The position numbers and the translations under genes were made by a program. A stretch of 64,000 bases of DNA, from the NCBI GenBank assembly GCA_020627705.1, contig JAHDGJ010000002.1:180220-244219 (forward strand). The letters run 5' to 3'. How positions within the stretch are numbered: the stretch's first letter is position 1; every line of letters starts with the position of its first letter. Positions 6,695 to 15,259 of the stretch are shown here, one piece after another. This DNA comes from Saprospiraceae bacterium (GTDB lineage Bacteria; Bacteroidota; Bacteroidia; Chitinophagales; Saprospiraceae). The notes below the pieces were generated by a model. The model was given only the letters and a program-made list of their open reading frames with translations. It was not told the DNA's origin and ran no database searches.

Positions 6695-8083
6695 ATGGCA
6701 ACCACGGAAAATACTCAAGGCACAAGCGAAAATGCATTCAATGCGCTAAAGACTTGGATTACCGATCTATTCAATCTGAGAGATAAGGACAACGCCACAC
6801 AAAAACAAACGAAGGAAGAGATTCGAAAAGGGATAATTTTCCGAGGTGCCAACCTTTGGATTCTCATTTTCGCAATATTGGTTTGTTCGGTTGGACTCAA
6901 TGTAAACTCAACTGCAGTAATCATTGGAGCGATGCTTATTTCTCCAATCATGGGCCCTATCATGGGGATAGGATTGGGTATGGGTATCAATGATTTCCAA
7001 CTCATTGTAAAAGCAGCTAAGAATCTTGGTATTGCGGTTTTGATGTCCGTATTAGCCTCTGCTATTTATTTTTGGATTTCACCACTGGATGTAGCGCAAT
7101 CAGAATTATTGGCTCGTACATCGCCTAACTTTTGGGATGTTTTGATCGCATTTTTTGGAGGAACTGCTGGAATTGTGGCAGGATCGAGAAAGGAGAAAAG
7201 CAATGCAATACCAGGTGTGGCTATAGCAACTGCCTTGATGCCTCCCTTATGTACGGCAGGTTATGGTTTGGCAGAGTTTAATTGGGAGTACTTTTTTGGT
7301 GCAATGTATCTGTTTTGTATCAATACTGTTTTCATTAGTCTCTCGACGTATATCATAGTTCGATTACTTAAGTATCGCAAGAAGGTGTTTGAGAAACCAG
7401 AAAGAGAGGCCAAAGTTAAGCGCTACGTTGCCATTCTTGTAGTTGCGACAATAATTCCCAGTTTGTATACAGCCTTTAATGTGGTACGAAAGACAGTGTT
7501 TCAGCAAAACACCGAGCTATTTATAAAAGAGGTAATAAAACCAACAGGAGTCCGAGTGATTAGTAAGAATGCTATATACGGTCGTGATTTGAGGGAGTTG
7601 GATTTGACATTATATGGCGAACGCTTGGATGAGGACCAATGCGAATTAATAAAAAGTCTCTTTAAACAACGAATTGGCGAGCACGCCATTTTAAAAATCA
7701 ATCAAGGGGCTGATGTGGTTGGGCAAGATGATTTGGCATCGATGAGAGATTATATGGAAGAGTACCGCAAAAACAGTACAACGGCAATAACCAGAAAAGA
7801 CAGCATCATTGTTCAACTGAGAGAAGAACTACATCGAGTAAAGTCCAATCAGTTTGATGTTAAAGAGTTTTCACAGGAAGCCCAAACTATTTTTCCTGAG
7901 CTAACGAGTTTTAGTATTTCTGACAATATTTTTTGGTCAGAAGAAAAAGAACAAATGGATACCTCTGTGCTTGCCATAACTCGCTTCAAGTCAAAATTAT
8001 CCGCTGACGATAAAACCAAACTCGAAAATTGGTTAAAGGTAAAAGCCAAAACACAAGACATAAAATTGGTCGTCCAAGAGTAG
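6695..8083 (+). CDS. DUF389 family integral membrane protein
   Basis: A 462-residue membrane protein of the DUF389 family, whose function is not established. The N-terminal ~45 residues are soluble. About seven hydrophobic segments follow between residues 53 and 265, containing the family signatures GAMLISPIMGPIMGIGLG and FFGGTAGIVAGSRKEKSNAIPGVAIATALMPPLCTAGYG. The remaining ~200 residues are polar, probably cytoplasmic, and include a helical stretch near RKDSIIVQLREELHRVK. ATG 6695 is chosen over GTG 6677 because the palindrome at 6649-6670 would otherwise leave almost no leader. The next gene starts 1 nt after the stop, so the two are likely co-transcribed. Confidence 0.85.
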   Translation: MATTENTQGTSENAFNALKTWITDLFNLRDKDNATQKQTKEEIRKGIIFRGANLWILIFAILVCSVGLNVNSTAVIIGAMLISPIMGPIMGIGLGMGINDFQLIVKAAKNLGIAVLMSVLASAIYFWISPLDVAQSELLARTSPNFWDVLIAFFGGTAGIVAGSRKEKSNAIPGVAIATALMPPLCTAGYGLAEFNWEYFFGAMYLFCINTVFISLSTYIIVRLLKYRKKVFEKPEREAKVKRYVAILVVATIIPSLYTAFNVVRKTVFQQNTELFIKEVIKPTGVRVISKNAIYGRDLRELDLTLYGERLDEDQCELIKSLFKQRIGEHAILKINQGADVVGQDDLASMRDYMEEYRKNSTTAITRKDSIIVQLREELHRVKSNQFDVKEFSQEAQTIFPELTSFSISDNIFWSEEKEQMDTSVLAITRFKSKLSADDKTKLENWLKVKAKTQDIKLVVQE

Positions 8084-8084
8084 A

Positions 8085-8597
8085 ATGAAAAAAACATTCA
8101 CATCAAAATTACAGAAGTTAGATTCTCAAGTTTGGTATATGGCGGTACGTGTTCCTGATGAAATTGGAGATGCGTTTGCGAAAAAGGATATTAAACGTCT
8201 TGTAGTAACATTCAATGATTCGATAAAAAATCATGTTGCTTTTATGCCGGTTACAGAACCTGGTCATTATATCATGATCAACAAAGAAATTCGAAAAAAA
8301 CTAAAGCTAGAGGAAGGAGATGAAGTCAAAGTGCACTTAGAGCCAGATACGAGTAAGTATGGATTTCCTGTGCCTCCCGAAATGGAAGAGCTTTTGTTAC
8401 AAGACCCTTTGGCAGAGCGCGTATTCGAATCTTTAACTGATGGAAAAAAACGTTCTTTATTGTATATGGTTGGTAAGCCCAAAGGTTCTGCAACCAGATT
8501 AAAAAAAGCCGTAGCCATTACGGAATATTTGAAACTGACTAAAGGCAAACTGGATTATAAAGAGCTAAACGAATTCGTAAAAAATTTCTCTATCTAA
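8085..8597 (+). CDS. DUF1905 / YdeI-OmdA family protein
   Basis: A 170-residue protein with two parts: an N-terminal DUF1905-like beta domain (KLQKLDSQVWYMAVRVPDEI to EGDEVKVHLEPD) and a C-terminal bacteriocin-protection (YdeI/OmpD-associated, OmdA) helix pair around LTDGKKRSLLYMVGKPKGSATRLKKAVAITEYL. There is no signal peptide or membrane segment, so it should be cytoplasmic. The family has been linked to envelope stress, but no biochemical role is settled. It starts 1 nt after the DUF389 gene and overlaps the convergent phosphodiesterase-like gene by 4 nt. Confidence 0.8.
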   Translation: MKKTFTSKLQKLDSQVWYMAVRVPDEIGDAFAKKDIKRLVVTFNDSIKNHVAFMPVTEPGHYIMINKEIRKKLKLEEGDEVKVHLEPDTSKYGFPVPPEMEELLLQDPLAERVFESLTDGKKRSLLYMVGKPKGSATRLKKAVAITEYLKLTKGKLDYKELNEFVKNFSI

Positions 8598-9382
8598 ACT
8601 GCTTCATTTAATTCGTGGAATAGTTTTTTAGGAGTTTCACAAAAAACACCATCAATTCCCATTGCTTCAAATCTATGGTAATCTTTTGCAGAGGTAATGG
8701 TTTTGACTTCTTTTCCTTCTTTAAGCCAAACCCAAATTTTTTTGTTTCTCTTTTTTACGTGATTTAAAATTCTCTTGGATAGGACATAAATGTTTCCAAA
8801 CCATTCTGGAACCATTAATATTTCTGATTTGATCGGAAAAAATCCATCCAAACGGACAAAACTGCTGACCAATAATTTTTTTGCCTCCAAGGCTGGGACA
8901 CCATAAACTACATCAGGCCGAGATTGCCGAAAGCTTTTGACTATATGATCATACTCACTTACAAGATAAAAGTCACCATGTTTAAAATGTGTATCCAATA
9001 AACGATGTAGCAGGCCAACAACTTTAGGATTATCCGTATGTATATCAAGAAGCAATTTTGCATTAGGGAATTTAGAAAACACATCCTTGAGCAACGGAAC
9101 ATGCAAGGGCTTTTTGCGAAACGGAAAGGAGATACCATCATTGAAAGAATAAGCTGCATTTAGATTTTTCAAATCAACTGCGTTTGTTTCTTTTATGGTT
9201 TTATCGACTCCAGTAGTTCTTAATGCATTTTTATCATGAAATAGGATCAGCTGTTCGTCTTTGGTTAATTGCACATCCATTTCTATGCGCCATTCAGGAT
9301 TTACATCTAAACAATGAGCAATACCTTCCAAAGTGTTTTCGGGATATTCTCCTCTTCCACAGGCATAACAAATAATTTCCAT
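8594..9382 (-). CDS. Glycerophosphodiester phosphodiesterase-like protein with altered active site
   Basis: A 262-residue GDPD-family TIM barrel without a signal peptide. The start GRGEYPENTLEG aligns with the family's HRG...PENT motif, and RIEMDVQLTKDEQLILFHD with the E-x-D...HD motif (Glu34, Asp36, His49). LRTTG also fits. The first catalytic histidine of HRG is Gly9 here, and the usual glutamate of the LxEIK strand is replaced (KLLLDIHTDNP). Active enzymes hydrolyse glycerophosphodiesters to glycerol-3-phosphate. With the first His absent, activity is doubtful and the protein may bind rather than cleave. It forms a minus-strand pair with the Smr-domain gene, with no gap between them. Confidence 0.75.
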   Translation of the reverse strand: MEIICYACGRGEYPENTLEGIAHCLDVNPEWRIEMDVQLTKDEQLILFHDKNALRTTGVDKTIKETNAVDLKNLNAAYSFNDGISFPFRKKPLHVPLLKDVFSKFPNAKLLLDIHTDNPKVVGLLHRLLDTHFKHGDFYLVSEYDHIVKSFRQSRPDVVYGVPALEAKKLLVSSFVRLDGFFPIKSEILMVPEWFGNIYVLSKRILNHVKKRNKKIWVWLKEGKEVKTITSAKDYHRFEAMGIDGVFCETPKKLFHELNEAV

Positions 9383-9880
9383 TTATTGATATTTTAGCCA
9401 GACCTCCAATCCTCCGCCATCATTAATTTCATGACTGTGATAGATTTCGGGAAAATCTTGGATTAAATTATGTACCTCTGCTTTGAGCGTGCCAGTGCCC
9501 TTTCCATGAATAATGCTGAGTTTGGTTTTTTTAAGTCTAATGGCATCTTGTAGATAAGAAATGCACGCATTCACCTGAAAATCAAGTTTAATTTCTGGAA
9601 TAATTTGCAAATGAGAAGAGGTTAATTTTTCTAGATGCAGATCAATAAAATCAGGTACATCCTTTTTTATAAACGTTGTCGGTTGTTTGTAGACTCTTTT
9701 GTGTTCTTTCTTCTTTTCCACCTCTTCATATCTTTCTAAATCCGTAATGAGTGCTTCTTTTTTTTTGCCCTTTACTTTGACAAGAGCGATTCGATCGCCA
9801 ATATTTCCTTCAAAACTACCTATTTCGTTGGTCGAAATAATTTTAAGTAAATCACCAATCCACAAATCTTTTAAATTCAT
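9383..9880 (-). CDS. Smr domain protein
   Basis: A 165-residue protein. Residues ~1-50 form a small beta domain (DLWIGDLLKIISTNEIGSF, then IALVKVKGKKKEALI) like the KOW/MutS2 linker. The C-terminal ~90 residues are an Smr domain with DLHLEKL near the start and the IIHGKGTGTLKAEVHNLI loop typical of Smr nucleases and RNA-binding modules. It is not MutS2 itself, because the ATPase and core are absent. Possible roles are nucleic-acid nicking or ribosome-related rescue, not decidable from sequence. Its start is only 17 nt from the divergent gene at 9898. Confidence 0.82.
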   Translation of the reverse strand: MNLKDLWIGDLLKIISTNEIGSFEGNIGDRIALVKVKGKKKEALITDLERYEEVEKKKEHKRVYKQPTTFIKKDVPDFIDLHLEKLTSSHLQIIPEIKLDFQVNACISYLQDAIRLKKTKLSIIHGKGTGTLKAEVHNLIQDFPEIYHSHEINDGGGLEVWLKYQ

Positions 9881-9897
9881 TATGTTTCTTTGTACTT

Positions 9898-10365
9898 ATG
9901 AGATCTCCTTCTTTTAACAAGTATATCAATTCTTTAGATCATGAGGAATTGAAAAACGAAATAAAACTTCTTTTTAAAAAAATTCCAAGTGTCAAAGAAT
10001 ATTACAAAATGGAATTGGGTTCGGAAACCGAGCGTAAAAAATTATTTGATAAGGCAAAAGAAGAAATAAAATCACGATACGCTACCAAGAGTTACAGACG
10101 TCCAAGAAAACCCAGAATTCAAAAGATCAACAAAATATTATCTGCTATGAAAAAGAAAAGTATTTTTCAGCACGAGCTTGTTGATCTATATTTATTCGAT
10201 ATTGAAACCTGTATTGGCTTTGCAAAAAATTATCAATTGCATACCCAAGTCATGCAAAATCATATGGATCAGGTATACGAAAAAGCTGTACAAATTATCG
10301 AAGAAGATCAGCTTCAAGAAATGTTTAAAATGCGAGTATTACAAATTGAGAAATGGATCTCTTAA
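9898..10365 (+). CDS. DUF6155-like conserved protein
   Basis: A 155-residue, lysine-rich, all-helical cytoplasmic protein. The N-terminal pattern (FNKYINSLDHEELKNEIKLLFKKIPSVKEYYKMEL) matches what I recall of DUF6155. It has no known enzyme motif. The strongly basic middle (TKSYRRPRKPRIQKINKI) could contact nucleic acid. It is read divergently from the Smr gene with 17 nt between starts and ends 1 nt before the convergent DUF5606 gene. Confidence 0.6.
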   Translation: MRSPSFNKYINSLDHEELKNEIKLLFKKIPSVKEYYKMELGSETERKKLFDKAKEEIKSRYATKSYRRPRKPRIQKINKILSAMKKKSIFQHELVDLYLFDIETCIGFAKNYQLHTQVMQNHMDQVYEKAVQIIEEDQLQEMFKMRVLQIEKWIS

Positions 10366-10366
10366 C

Positions 10367-10768
10367 TTATTCTTCTTGATCAGAAGATTCCATTTTGAGC
10401 AGGCTTCTTTGCTTTAGAAAATTAAACCACTTTATGACTTTTTTAATGTCAGAAATATGCACCCGATCTTCATCATAGTCTGGAAGAACCTCTCTAAAAT
10501 AACCATGCAAATCTTGACTGGAAGACTTTAAATCAATGGGTGGTTTAGACATCATGGTTTCAAAAATATCTTTCAAGGCGGTCGTATCTGTATCGGTATA
10601 AATCGAACAGGTTTCAAGTGGTGTAAACTGATGTTTTCTTACCGAACAAAACTTTGTCGTGCCTTTATCAAAATCTTCAACCAGCAAACCATTCTTGCGA
10701 TTGCCTACCATTTTGTACAAACCAGGCATTGCACTTACTGCGACAATATTTTCTAAGTTAAGTCCCAT
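10367..10768 (-). CDS. DUF5606 family protein
   Basis: A 133-residue cytoplasmic protein of a family nearly confined to Bacteroidota. The N-terminal half, NLENIVAVSAMPGLYKMVGNRKNGLLVED, forms a small beta domain like those that bind nucleic acid or nucleotides. The C-terminal half is helical with an acidic tail. Function is unknown. It lies 1 nt downstream of the E1 dehydrogenase gene on the same strand and is probably co-transcribed with it. Confidence 0.75.
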   Translation of the reverse strand: MGLNLENIVAVSAMPGLYKMVGNRKNGLLVEDFDKGTTKFCSVRKHQFTPLETCSIYTDTDTTALKDIFETMMSKPPIDLKSSSQDLHGYFREVLPDYDEDRVHISDIKKVIKWFNFLKQRSLLKMESSDQEE

Positions 10769-10769
10769 A

Positions 10770-12770
10770 TTAATAGTTAATCAGTTCTTGAATTTTAGTT
10801 TTTAATCTATCGATTGGCAAAAATAGTCTTTCGAGGTTTTTTGCAAAAGGAACAGGCGTGTTTAATCCGGATACTCGCATTACCGGAGCATCAAGGTGCT
10901 CAAATAAATGCTCGCTAATATATGACGAAACATCACTTCCAATTCCACCGATTTCAACATCCTCATGAAGGACAAGGACTCTGTTGGTTTTAGAAACAGT
11001 TTCTTGAATGGAAACATAGTCCAAAGGAGCCAAGGACAACAGATCTAATATTTCTATATCTAATCCCGTTTCTTGAACCAGTTCTTTGGCCCATTTGACA
11101 CCCAGTCCATAGGTGATGATGCTTGCTTGAGTTCCTTGCCGAACTACGTTTGCCTTGCCTATTTCAATTGTATAAGGAGCATCTGGGACCTCCATAGAAG
11201 TAGATCTGTATAAGGCCTTGTGTTCGAAATACATTACAGGGTTGGGATCTTCAATCGCAGCCATCAAAAGGCCTTTAGCATTGTAAGGGTCTGAAGGGTA
11301 GACTACCTTCAATCCTGGCGTGTGTGTAAACCAAGCTTCATTGGTTTGGCTATGAAAAGGCCCCGCGCCAACGCTACCTCCAGTAGGCATTCGTATGACC
11401 ATGTCCGGTGCATGACCCCAGCGGTAATGTAGTTTGGCGACGTTGTTTACTATTTGATTAAATCCACAAGTAACAAAGTCTGCAAACTGCATTTCGATCA
11501 TGGATTTAAATCCCCTGAGGCTTAAGCCGATCCCAATGCCTACAATCGCGCTTTCGCAGAGTGGGGTGTTTTTGACTCGCTCTTCACCATATTTTTTCAG
11601 GAAGCCATCGGTTATTTTAAAGACTCCACCATAATCTGCAATATCCTGTCCCATGCAAATGAGATTCGTATTGCGCTCCATACTTTGATCCAAGCCTTGA
11701 GATATAGCATCGATCATTCTTACTTCGCTTGTGGTTTTTTTCTTCGGTGAAATCCTGTCAAATTTTTGAGTAGAAAACAAATCCGACAATTCTTTTTCCA
11801 CGGAAGAGTTTACGTCATTTTCTTCAAATGCTATGTTGAGATTTTCTTCAATCAACTTTTTATTTTCCTCACGTAATTCTTCAATCGAAGTTTTGGTCAA
11901 GATTTTTTTCTTGAGGAGGTGCTTTTCGAAATTGGCGACTGGATCCTTTTTTTGCCAAGCATCCATGAGTTTTTTAGGTACATACTTGGTGCCAGAGGCT
12001 TCTTCATGCCCTCGCATCCTGAAAGTTTTGCATTCGACCAACCAGGGTTGAGGATCCTTTTTAATTTTTTTGGAAATGGCTTGAATTTCTTTGTACACTT
12101 CGAGTACATTGTTGCCATCTATAATGCTAGATTTCATCCCATAGCCCAGTGCTCGATCTGCCAAGTTTTCGCAATTATATTGTTGCTCTGATGGGGTAGA
12201 TAAACCATAGCCATTGTTTTCAATAACAAAGATCACTGGAAGCTTCCATACACTGGCAACATTCAACGCTTCATGAAACTCGCCTTCGCTGGTTCCCCCT
12301 TCTCCTGTAAATGCAAGGGCAACTTTCTTTTCTTTTTTTAGCTTGTGCGCCATTGCTACTCCAGAGGCCAAAGACAGTTGTGGACCCAAATGAGAGATCA
12401 TCCCAACAATATTAAATGCTGGAGCACCAAAATGAAAAGAACGATCTCGACCATTTGTAAATCCAGAAGCCTTTCCCTGCCATTGACAAAATAATCTGTA
12501 CAAGGGCACATTTCTGGATGTAAAAACGCCTAAGTTTCGATGCATGGGAAAAATCATTTCATCCTCTTCTAAGGCCATGGTAGCACCTACAGCAATGGCC
12601 TCTTGGCCAATTCCTGCAAACCATTTTGATATTTTTCCTTGCCTCAATAAAATAAGCATCTTCTCTTCTATCATTCTTGGTAGAAGTAGGGCTTTATATA
12701 AATTCAGTAAACTCTTTTTTGAAAAAGTATATTTCTGAAAATCTAGTCTTCCTTTTGGTAATGACGGCAT
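10770..12770 (-). CDS. Fused alpha/beta E1 component of a 2-oxoacid dehydrogenase
   Basis: A 666-residue fusion of the alpha and beta chains of a thiamine-diphosphate E1 enzyme, most like branched-chain 2-oxoacid (2-oxoisovalerate) dehydrogenase. The alpha part (about 1-345) carries the ThDP motif FTGEGGTSEGEFHEALN...ENN and the SLASGVAMAHK segment. The beta part (about 350-666) carries MGQDIADYGGVFKIT, the FADFVTCGFNQIVNN helix, RMPTGGSVGAGPFHSQ and LHEDVEIGGIGSDV. It decarboxylates the 2-oxoacid and passes the acyl group to lipoyl-E2. No E2 or E3 gene is in the window, so these must be elsewhere. Fusion of the chains is usual in Bacteroidota. A pyruvate-type substrate cannot be excluded. 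Confidence 0.88.
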   Translation of the reverse strand: MPSLPKGRLDFQKYTFSKKSLLNLYKALLLPRMIEEKMLILLRQGKISKWFAGIGQEAIAVGATMALEEDEMIFPMHRNLGVFTSRNVPLYRLFCQWQGKASGFTNGRDRSFHFGAPAFNIVGMISHLGPQLSLASGVAMAHKLKKEKKVALAFTGEGGTSEGEFHEALNVASVWKLPVIFVIENNGYGLSTPSEQQYNCENLADRALGYGMKSSIIDGNNVLEVYKEIQAISKKIKKDPQPWLVECKTFRMRGHEEASGTKYVPKKLMDAWQKKDPVANFEKHLLKKKILTKTSIEELREENKKLIEENLNIAFEENDVNSSVEKELSDLFSTQKFDRISPKKKTTSEVRMIDAISQGLDQSMERNTNLICMGQDIADYGGVFKITDGFLKKYGEERVKNTPLCESAIVGIGIGLSLRGFKSMIEMQFADFVTCGFNQIVNNVAKLHYRWGHAPDMVIRMPTGGSVGAGPFHSQTNEAWFTHTPGLKVVYPSDPYNAKGLLMAAIEDPNPVMYFEHKALYRSTSMEVPDAPYTIEIGKANVVRQGTQASIITYGLGVKWAKELVQETGLDIEILDLLSLAPLDYVSIQETVSKTNRVLVLHEDVEIGGIGSDVSSYISEHLFEHLDAPVMRVSGLNTPVPFAKNLERLFLPIDRLKTKIQELINY

Positions 12771-12797
12771 GATAAATTTTAGAATACGAAAGTAGCA

Positions 12798-13526
12798 TTA
12801 ACTCAAGACCTGCCTTAAAATAGAAAGGGATTTTAACTCCTTAAAATTTTCTAAATGCAGTTTATAATATTGAATCAATTTGTCAATGAGATATGCTCTT
12901 TCTAATCTGTTTATGATGATTTGATGAATGCTTTCGTAATCTTCTTTTAATAGTTTAAATAAAGAAGCACTGGCTTCTGGTGTTAGACAATAACTGTTGC
13001 TTTGATCTAAGGACACAAAAGACCCTTCATAAGTGTCAAAAATAGGGCAGCTTTCATTCCAATTGTCCATAGGCCTAAACCCAAGCACTTGACTAAAAGA
13101 CAATAAAAATTTTAACGGATAGTTGGCCAAACTTTCTGTGCATTGATCCACATGAAGAAGAGAAGATTTGAGGAATCCATAATACGATGGGTTGGATTCT
13201 TTCTCATAGATTGAATTTCTAAAAATTTCAATCATTAAAGTAGCTATCGAACTTTTTACAACATCACGATTAATGTGCTGATAATGTATGCTTAAACTCG
13301 CTTCTTTAATGCGTTCTAATTTATCTCTGTTGTTAGCATAAAAAACAAGCTGTAAGATGTATGGGATTTGATAGATGGCCGCCTGATTTTTACTTCTTGA
13401 CTTTCGTACGCCACTAACAATCATAGAGCGCATACCATCGGATAATGTATACACATGTAGAATTAAACTGGTCTCCGAATATTTTTTGGAGCTTAGTACA
13501 ATACCTTCTGATTTGATCAGTCCCAT
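12798..13526 (-). CDS. recO: DNA repair protein RecO
   Basis: A 242-residue protein of normal RecO length. The N-terminal OB fold is recognisable from MGLIKSEGIVLSSKKYSETSLILHVYTLSDGMRSMIVSGVRKSRSK. The rest is the helical RecO C domain. RecO works with RecR to load RecA at SSB-covered gaps in the RecF pathway. I see no Cys4 zinc motif. It is followed 27 nt later by the E1 gene and preceded by a small conserved gene on the same strand. Confidence 0.88.
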   Translation of the reverse strand: MGLIKSEGIVLSSKKYSETSLILHVYTLSDGMRSMIVSGVRKSRSKNQAAIYQIPYILQLVFYANNRDKLERIKEASLSIHYQHINRDVVKSSIATLMIEIFRNSIYEKESNPSYYGFLKSSLLHVDQCTESLANYPLKFLLSFSQVLGFRPMDNWNESCPIFDTYEGSFVSLDQSNSYCLTPEASASLFKLLKEDYESIHQIIINRLERAYLIDKLIQYYKLHLENFKELKSLSILRQVLS

Positions 13527-13534
13527 TCTATTTC

Positions 13535-13840
13535 TTAAAAGGCATTTTCATCATCAATTGCTTCTTGTTTAAATTCCTTTTTGTATTTGATGCGCAGCTT
13601 TTGTCTTTGCAAGATAAGCTTTGCGATACTTTGATTTGGTAGATCTTTTTGGGCGTTTAAGGCGGCTTTAATTTTGTGCTCATCGATATCTAAGCGGTAG
13701 AGATAGCTAAAAAGCAATTCAGGATTGAGGGTCAACAATTCGGTAACTCTAGCCTCAATGAGGTCAAGCATTACCTCATCGGTTTGATTCTCGTCAAATC
13801 CAATATTTAAAGTTTGGTCGAATATGCTTACTTTTTTCAT
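13535..13840 (-). CDS. Conserved hypothetical protein, 101 residues
   Basis: A small cytoplasmic protein with LDLIEARVTELLTLNPELLFSYLYRLDIDEHKIKAALN and a basic C-terminal helix (IAKLILQRQKLRIKYKKEF). I recall a family of this pattern next to various housekeeping genes in Bacteroidota, but no function. The frame is open further to 13975. The extra 45 residues are hydrophobic and unlike the family, so ATG at 13840 is preferred. It lies 8 nt upstream of recO and is likely in the same transcript. Confidence 0.7.
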   Translation of the reverse strand: MKKVSIFDQTLNIGFDENQTDEVMLDLIEARVTELLTLNPELLFSYLYRLDIDEHKIKAALNAQKDLPNQSIAKLILQRQKLRIKYKKEFKQEAIDDENAF

Positions 13841-13949
13841 CGATTGCTCACATAGGATTTGACGAAAAAAAACGCTATTTGTAATTATTTCCGTTAAATT
13901 CCAGTTATATAAAAGTAAAAAGAGCTTTGTTAATAAAGCATTAATCTCA

Positions 13950-13980
13950 TTGATTGGAATAACAATATATCTCATTTTTG
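13950..13980 (+). promoter_or_regulatory. Possible promoter of the OmpA-like gene
   Basis: TTG at 13950-13952, 20 nt spacing, then CATTTTTG at 13973-13980, one mismatch from TAnnTTTG. The ATG follows 13 nt later. Confidence 0.3.
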
Positions 13981-13993
13981 CATTGTGATTAAT

Positions 13994-15259
13994 ATGAAGT
14001 CAAACACCACTATTAAAAATTATTTTCTTACAATTTTTGTGCTTGTTGTCGGAGCCTTTAGCCTTTCTGCCCAAGAGGAAATTGCTCAAGAAATTAAGAT
14101 AAGAAACGGTTCTTTTGAGGACACGCCTCATTTCGGGAGGGTGGATATTATAGGTAGACCTATAACTAAGATTTTCAATTGGATAGATTGTGGTGGGCAT
14201 TATTTTAAGGGAGAAACACCTCCTGATATTCACCCAAATCCAGAAAGTCCTTTTTGGGGCGTGACCCAAGTGCCTTCACACGGCGAAACTTATACAGGCA
14301 TGGTAGTTAGGGCCACGGAAACATGGGAATGTCAGTCTACAAGATTAGAACCCGCCTTAACCCCAGGAAAATGTTATCGTTTTTCTGTAGACCTGTGTAC
14401 ATCAAAGCACTATGTGAGTAAATCTGTGGCAACAAATAAAGACGAGAATTTTACTACCCCGGTCGTTTTAAGAATGTGGGGTAGTATGACACCATGTTCT
14501 CAAAATCAGTTGTTGTCCGAAACCATAGCTATTCAACATCATGATTGGAAGACCTATGTCGTGGAGTTTGAGGCCGAAAATCCAAGCAAATACTTGTTGC
14601 TTGAGGTATATTACAAAACGCCAGTTTTGATCCCTTATCATGGGAATATTTTAGTAGACAACGTTACCAATCTTTCATTAATACCATGTGAAGAGGAAGA
14701 GCTTTTGGCATTGTCCTACCCTAAAGACGAAAAGCCAGAACCGGTGATTCCACCACATAAGCGTAAAACGAAAAAAGAAGTAAAAAAAGAAGAACCTAAG
14801 GAAGAAGTTATTGCGAGTGTGAGCGAGGTAAAAAAAGAACCCGAGGTAAAAAAGCCGATTAGAAAGCGAAGAATACTCAAAGAACTTGACCGCAATAAAA
14901 TCAAAAAGGGTCAAAAAATTAATATAGACGATTTGTATTTCAAAGCAGATACCTCAAGCATTGCCAGTAGTTCTTATCCGGTGCTAAATGAGCTTTATGC
15001 GTTCTTAAAAAACAATCCTGATGTTTCGATCGAATTAGGAGGACACACCAATAATTTGCCTAAACCGGCATACTGCGATTACTTATCCACTGCAAGAGCA
15101 CGAGAGGTTGCCAAGTATCTCATTGCCAAAGGAATCGATAAAAACCGAGTGCAGTTTAAAGGATACGGAAAGCGACAACCTATTGCCAGTAACAATACTC
15201 CAAACGGAAGAAAAAAGAACCAAAGGGTAGAGATAAAGATTTTAACAGTAGACGGTTAA
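13994..15259 (+). CDS. Secreted OmpA-family protein
   Basis: A 421-residue envelope protein. The signal peptide ends after FSLSAQ. Residues ~35-230 are a beta-sandwich-like domain with the pattern IRNGSFED...W...C, as in carbohydrate-binding-like modules of Bacteroidota OmpA proteins. A Lys/Glu/Pro-rich linker follows (EPVIPPHKRKTKKEVKKEE onward). The last ~110 residues are the OmpA C-terminal peptidoglycan-binding domain (LYFKADTSSIA, SIELGGHTNN, LSTARAREVAKYLIAKGI, RVQFKGYGKRQPIASN, NQRVEI). It should sit in the periplasm, tethering a surface module to peptidoglycan. ATG 13994 is chosen over GTG 13985. It overlaps the convergent aroA by 4 nt. Confidence 0.87.
   Translation: MKSNTTIKNYFLTIFVLVVGAFSLSAQEEIAQEIKIRNGSFEDTPHFGRVDIIGRPITKIFNWIDCGGHYFKGETPPDIHPNPESPFWGVTQVPSHGETYTGMVVRATETWECQSTRLEPALTPGKCYRFSVDLCTSKHYVSKSVATNKDENFTTPVVLRMWGSMTPCSQNQLLSETIAIQHHDWKTYVVEFEAENPSKYLLLEVYYKTPVLIPYHGNILVDNVTNLSLIPCEEEELLALSYPKDEKPEPVIPPHKRKTKKEVKKEEPKEEVIASVSEVKKEPEVKKPIRKRRILKELDRNKIKKGQKINIDDLYFKADTSSIASSSYPVLNELYAFLKNNPDVSIELGGHTNNLPKPAYCDYLSTARAREVAKYLIAKGIDKNRVQFKGYGKRQPIASNNTPNGRKKNQRVEIKILTVDG

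Noticed and set aside
13841-13975. 45-residue N-terminal extension of the conserved gene upstream of recO
   Set aside because: The extra residues are hydrophobic and unlike the compact family; ATG 13840 is a better start.
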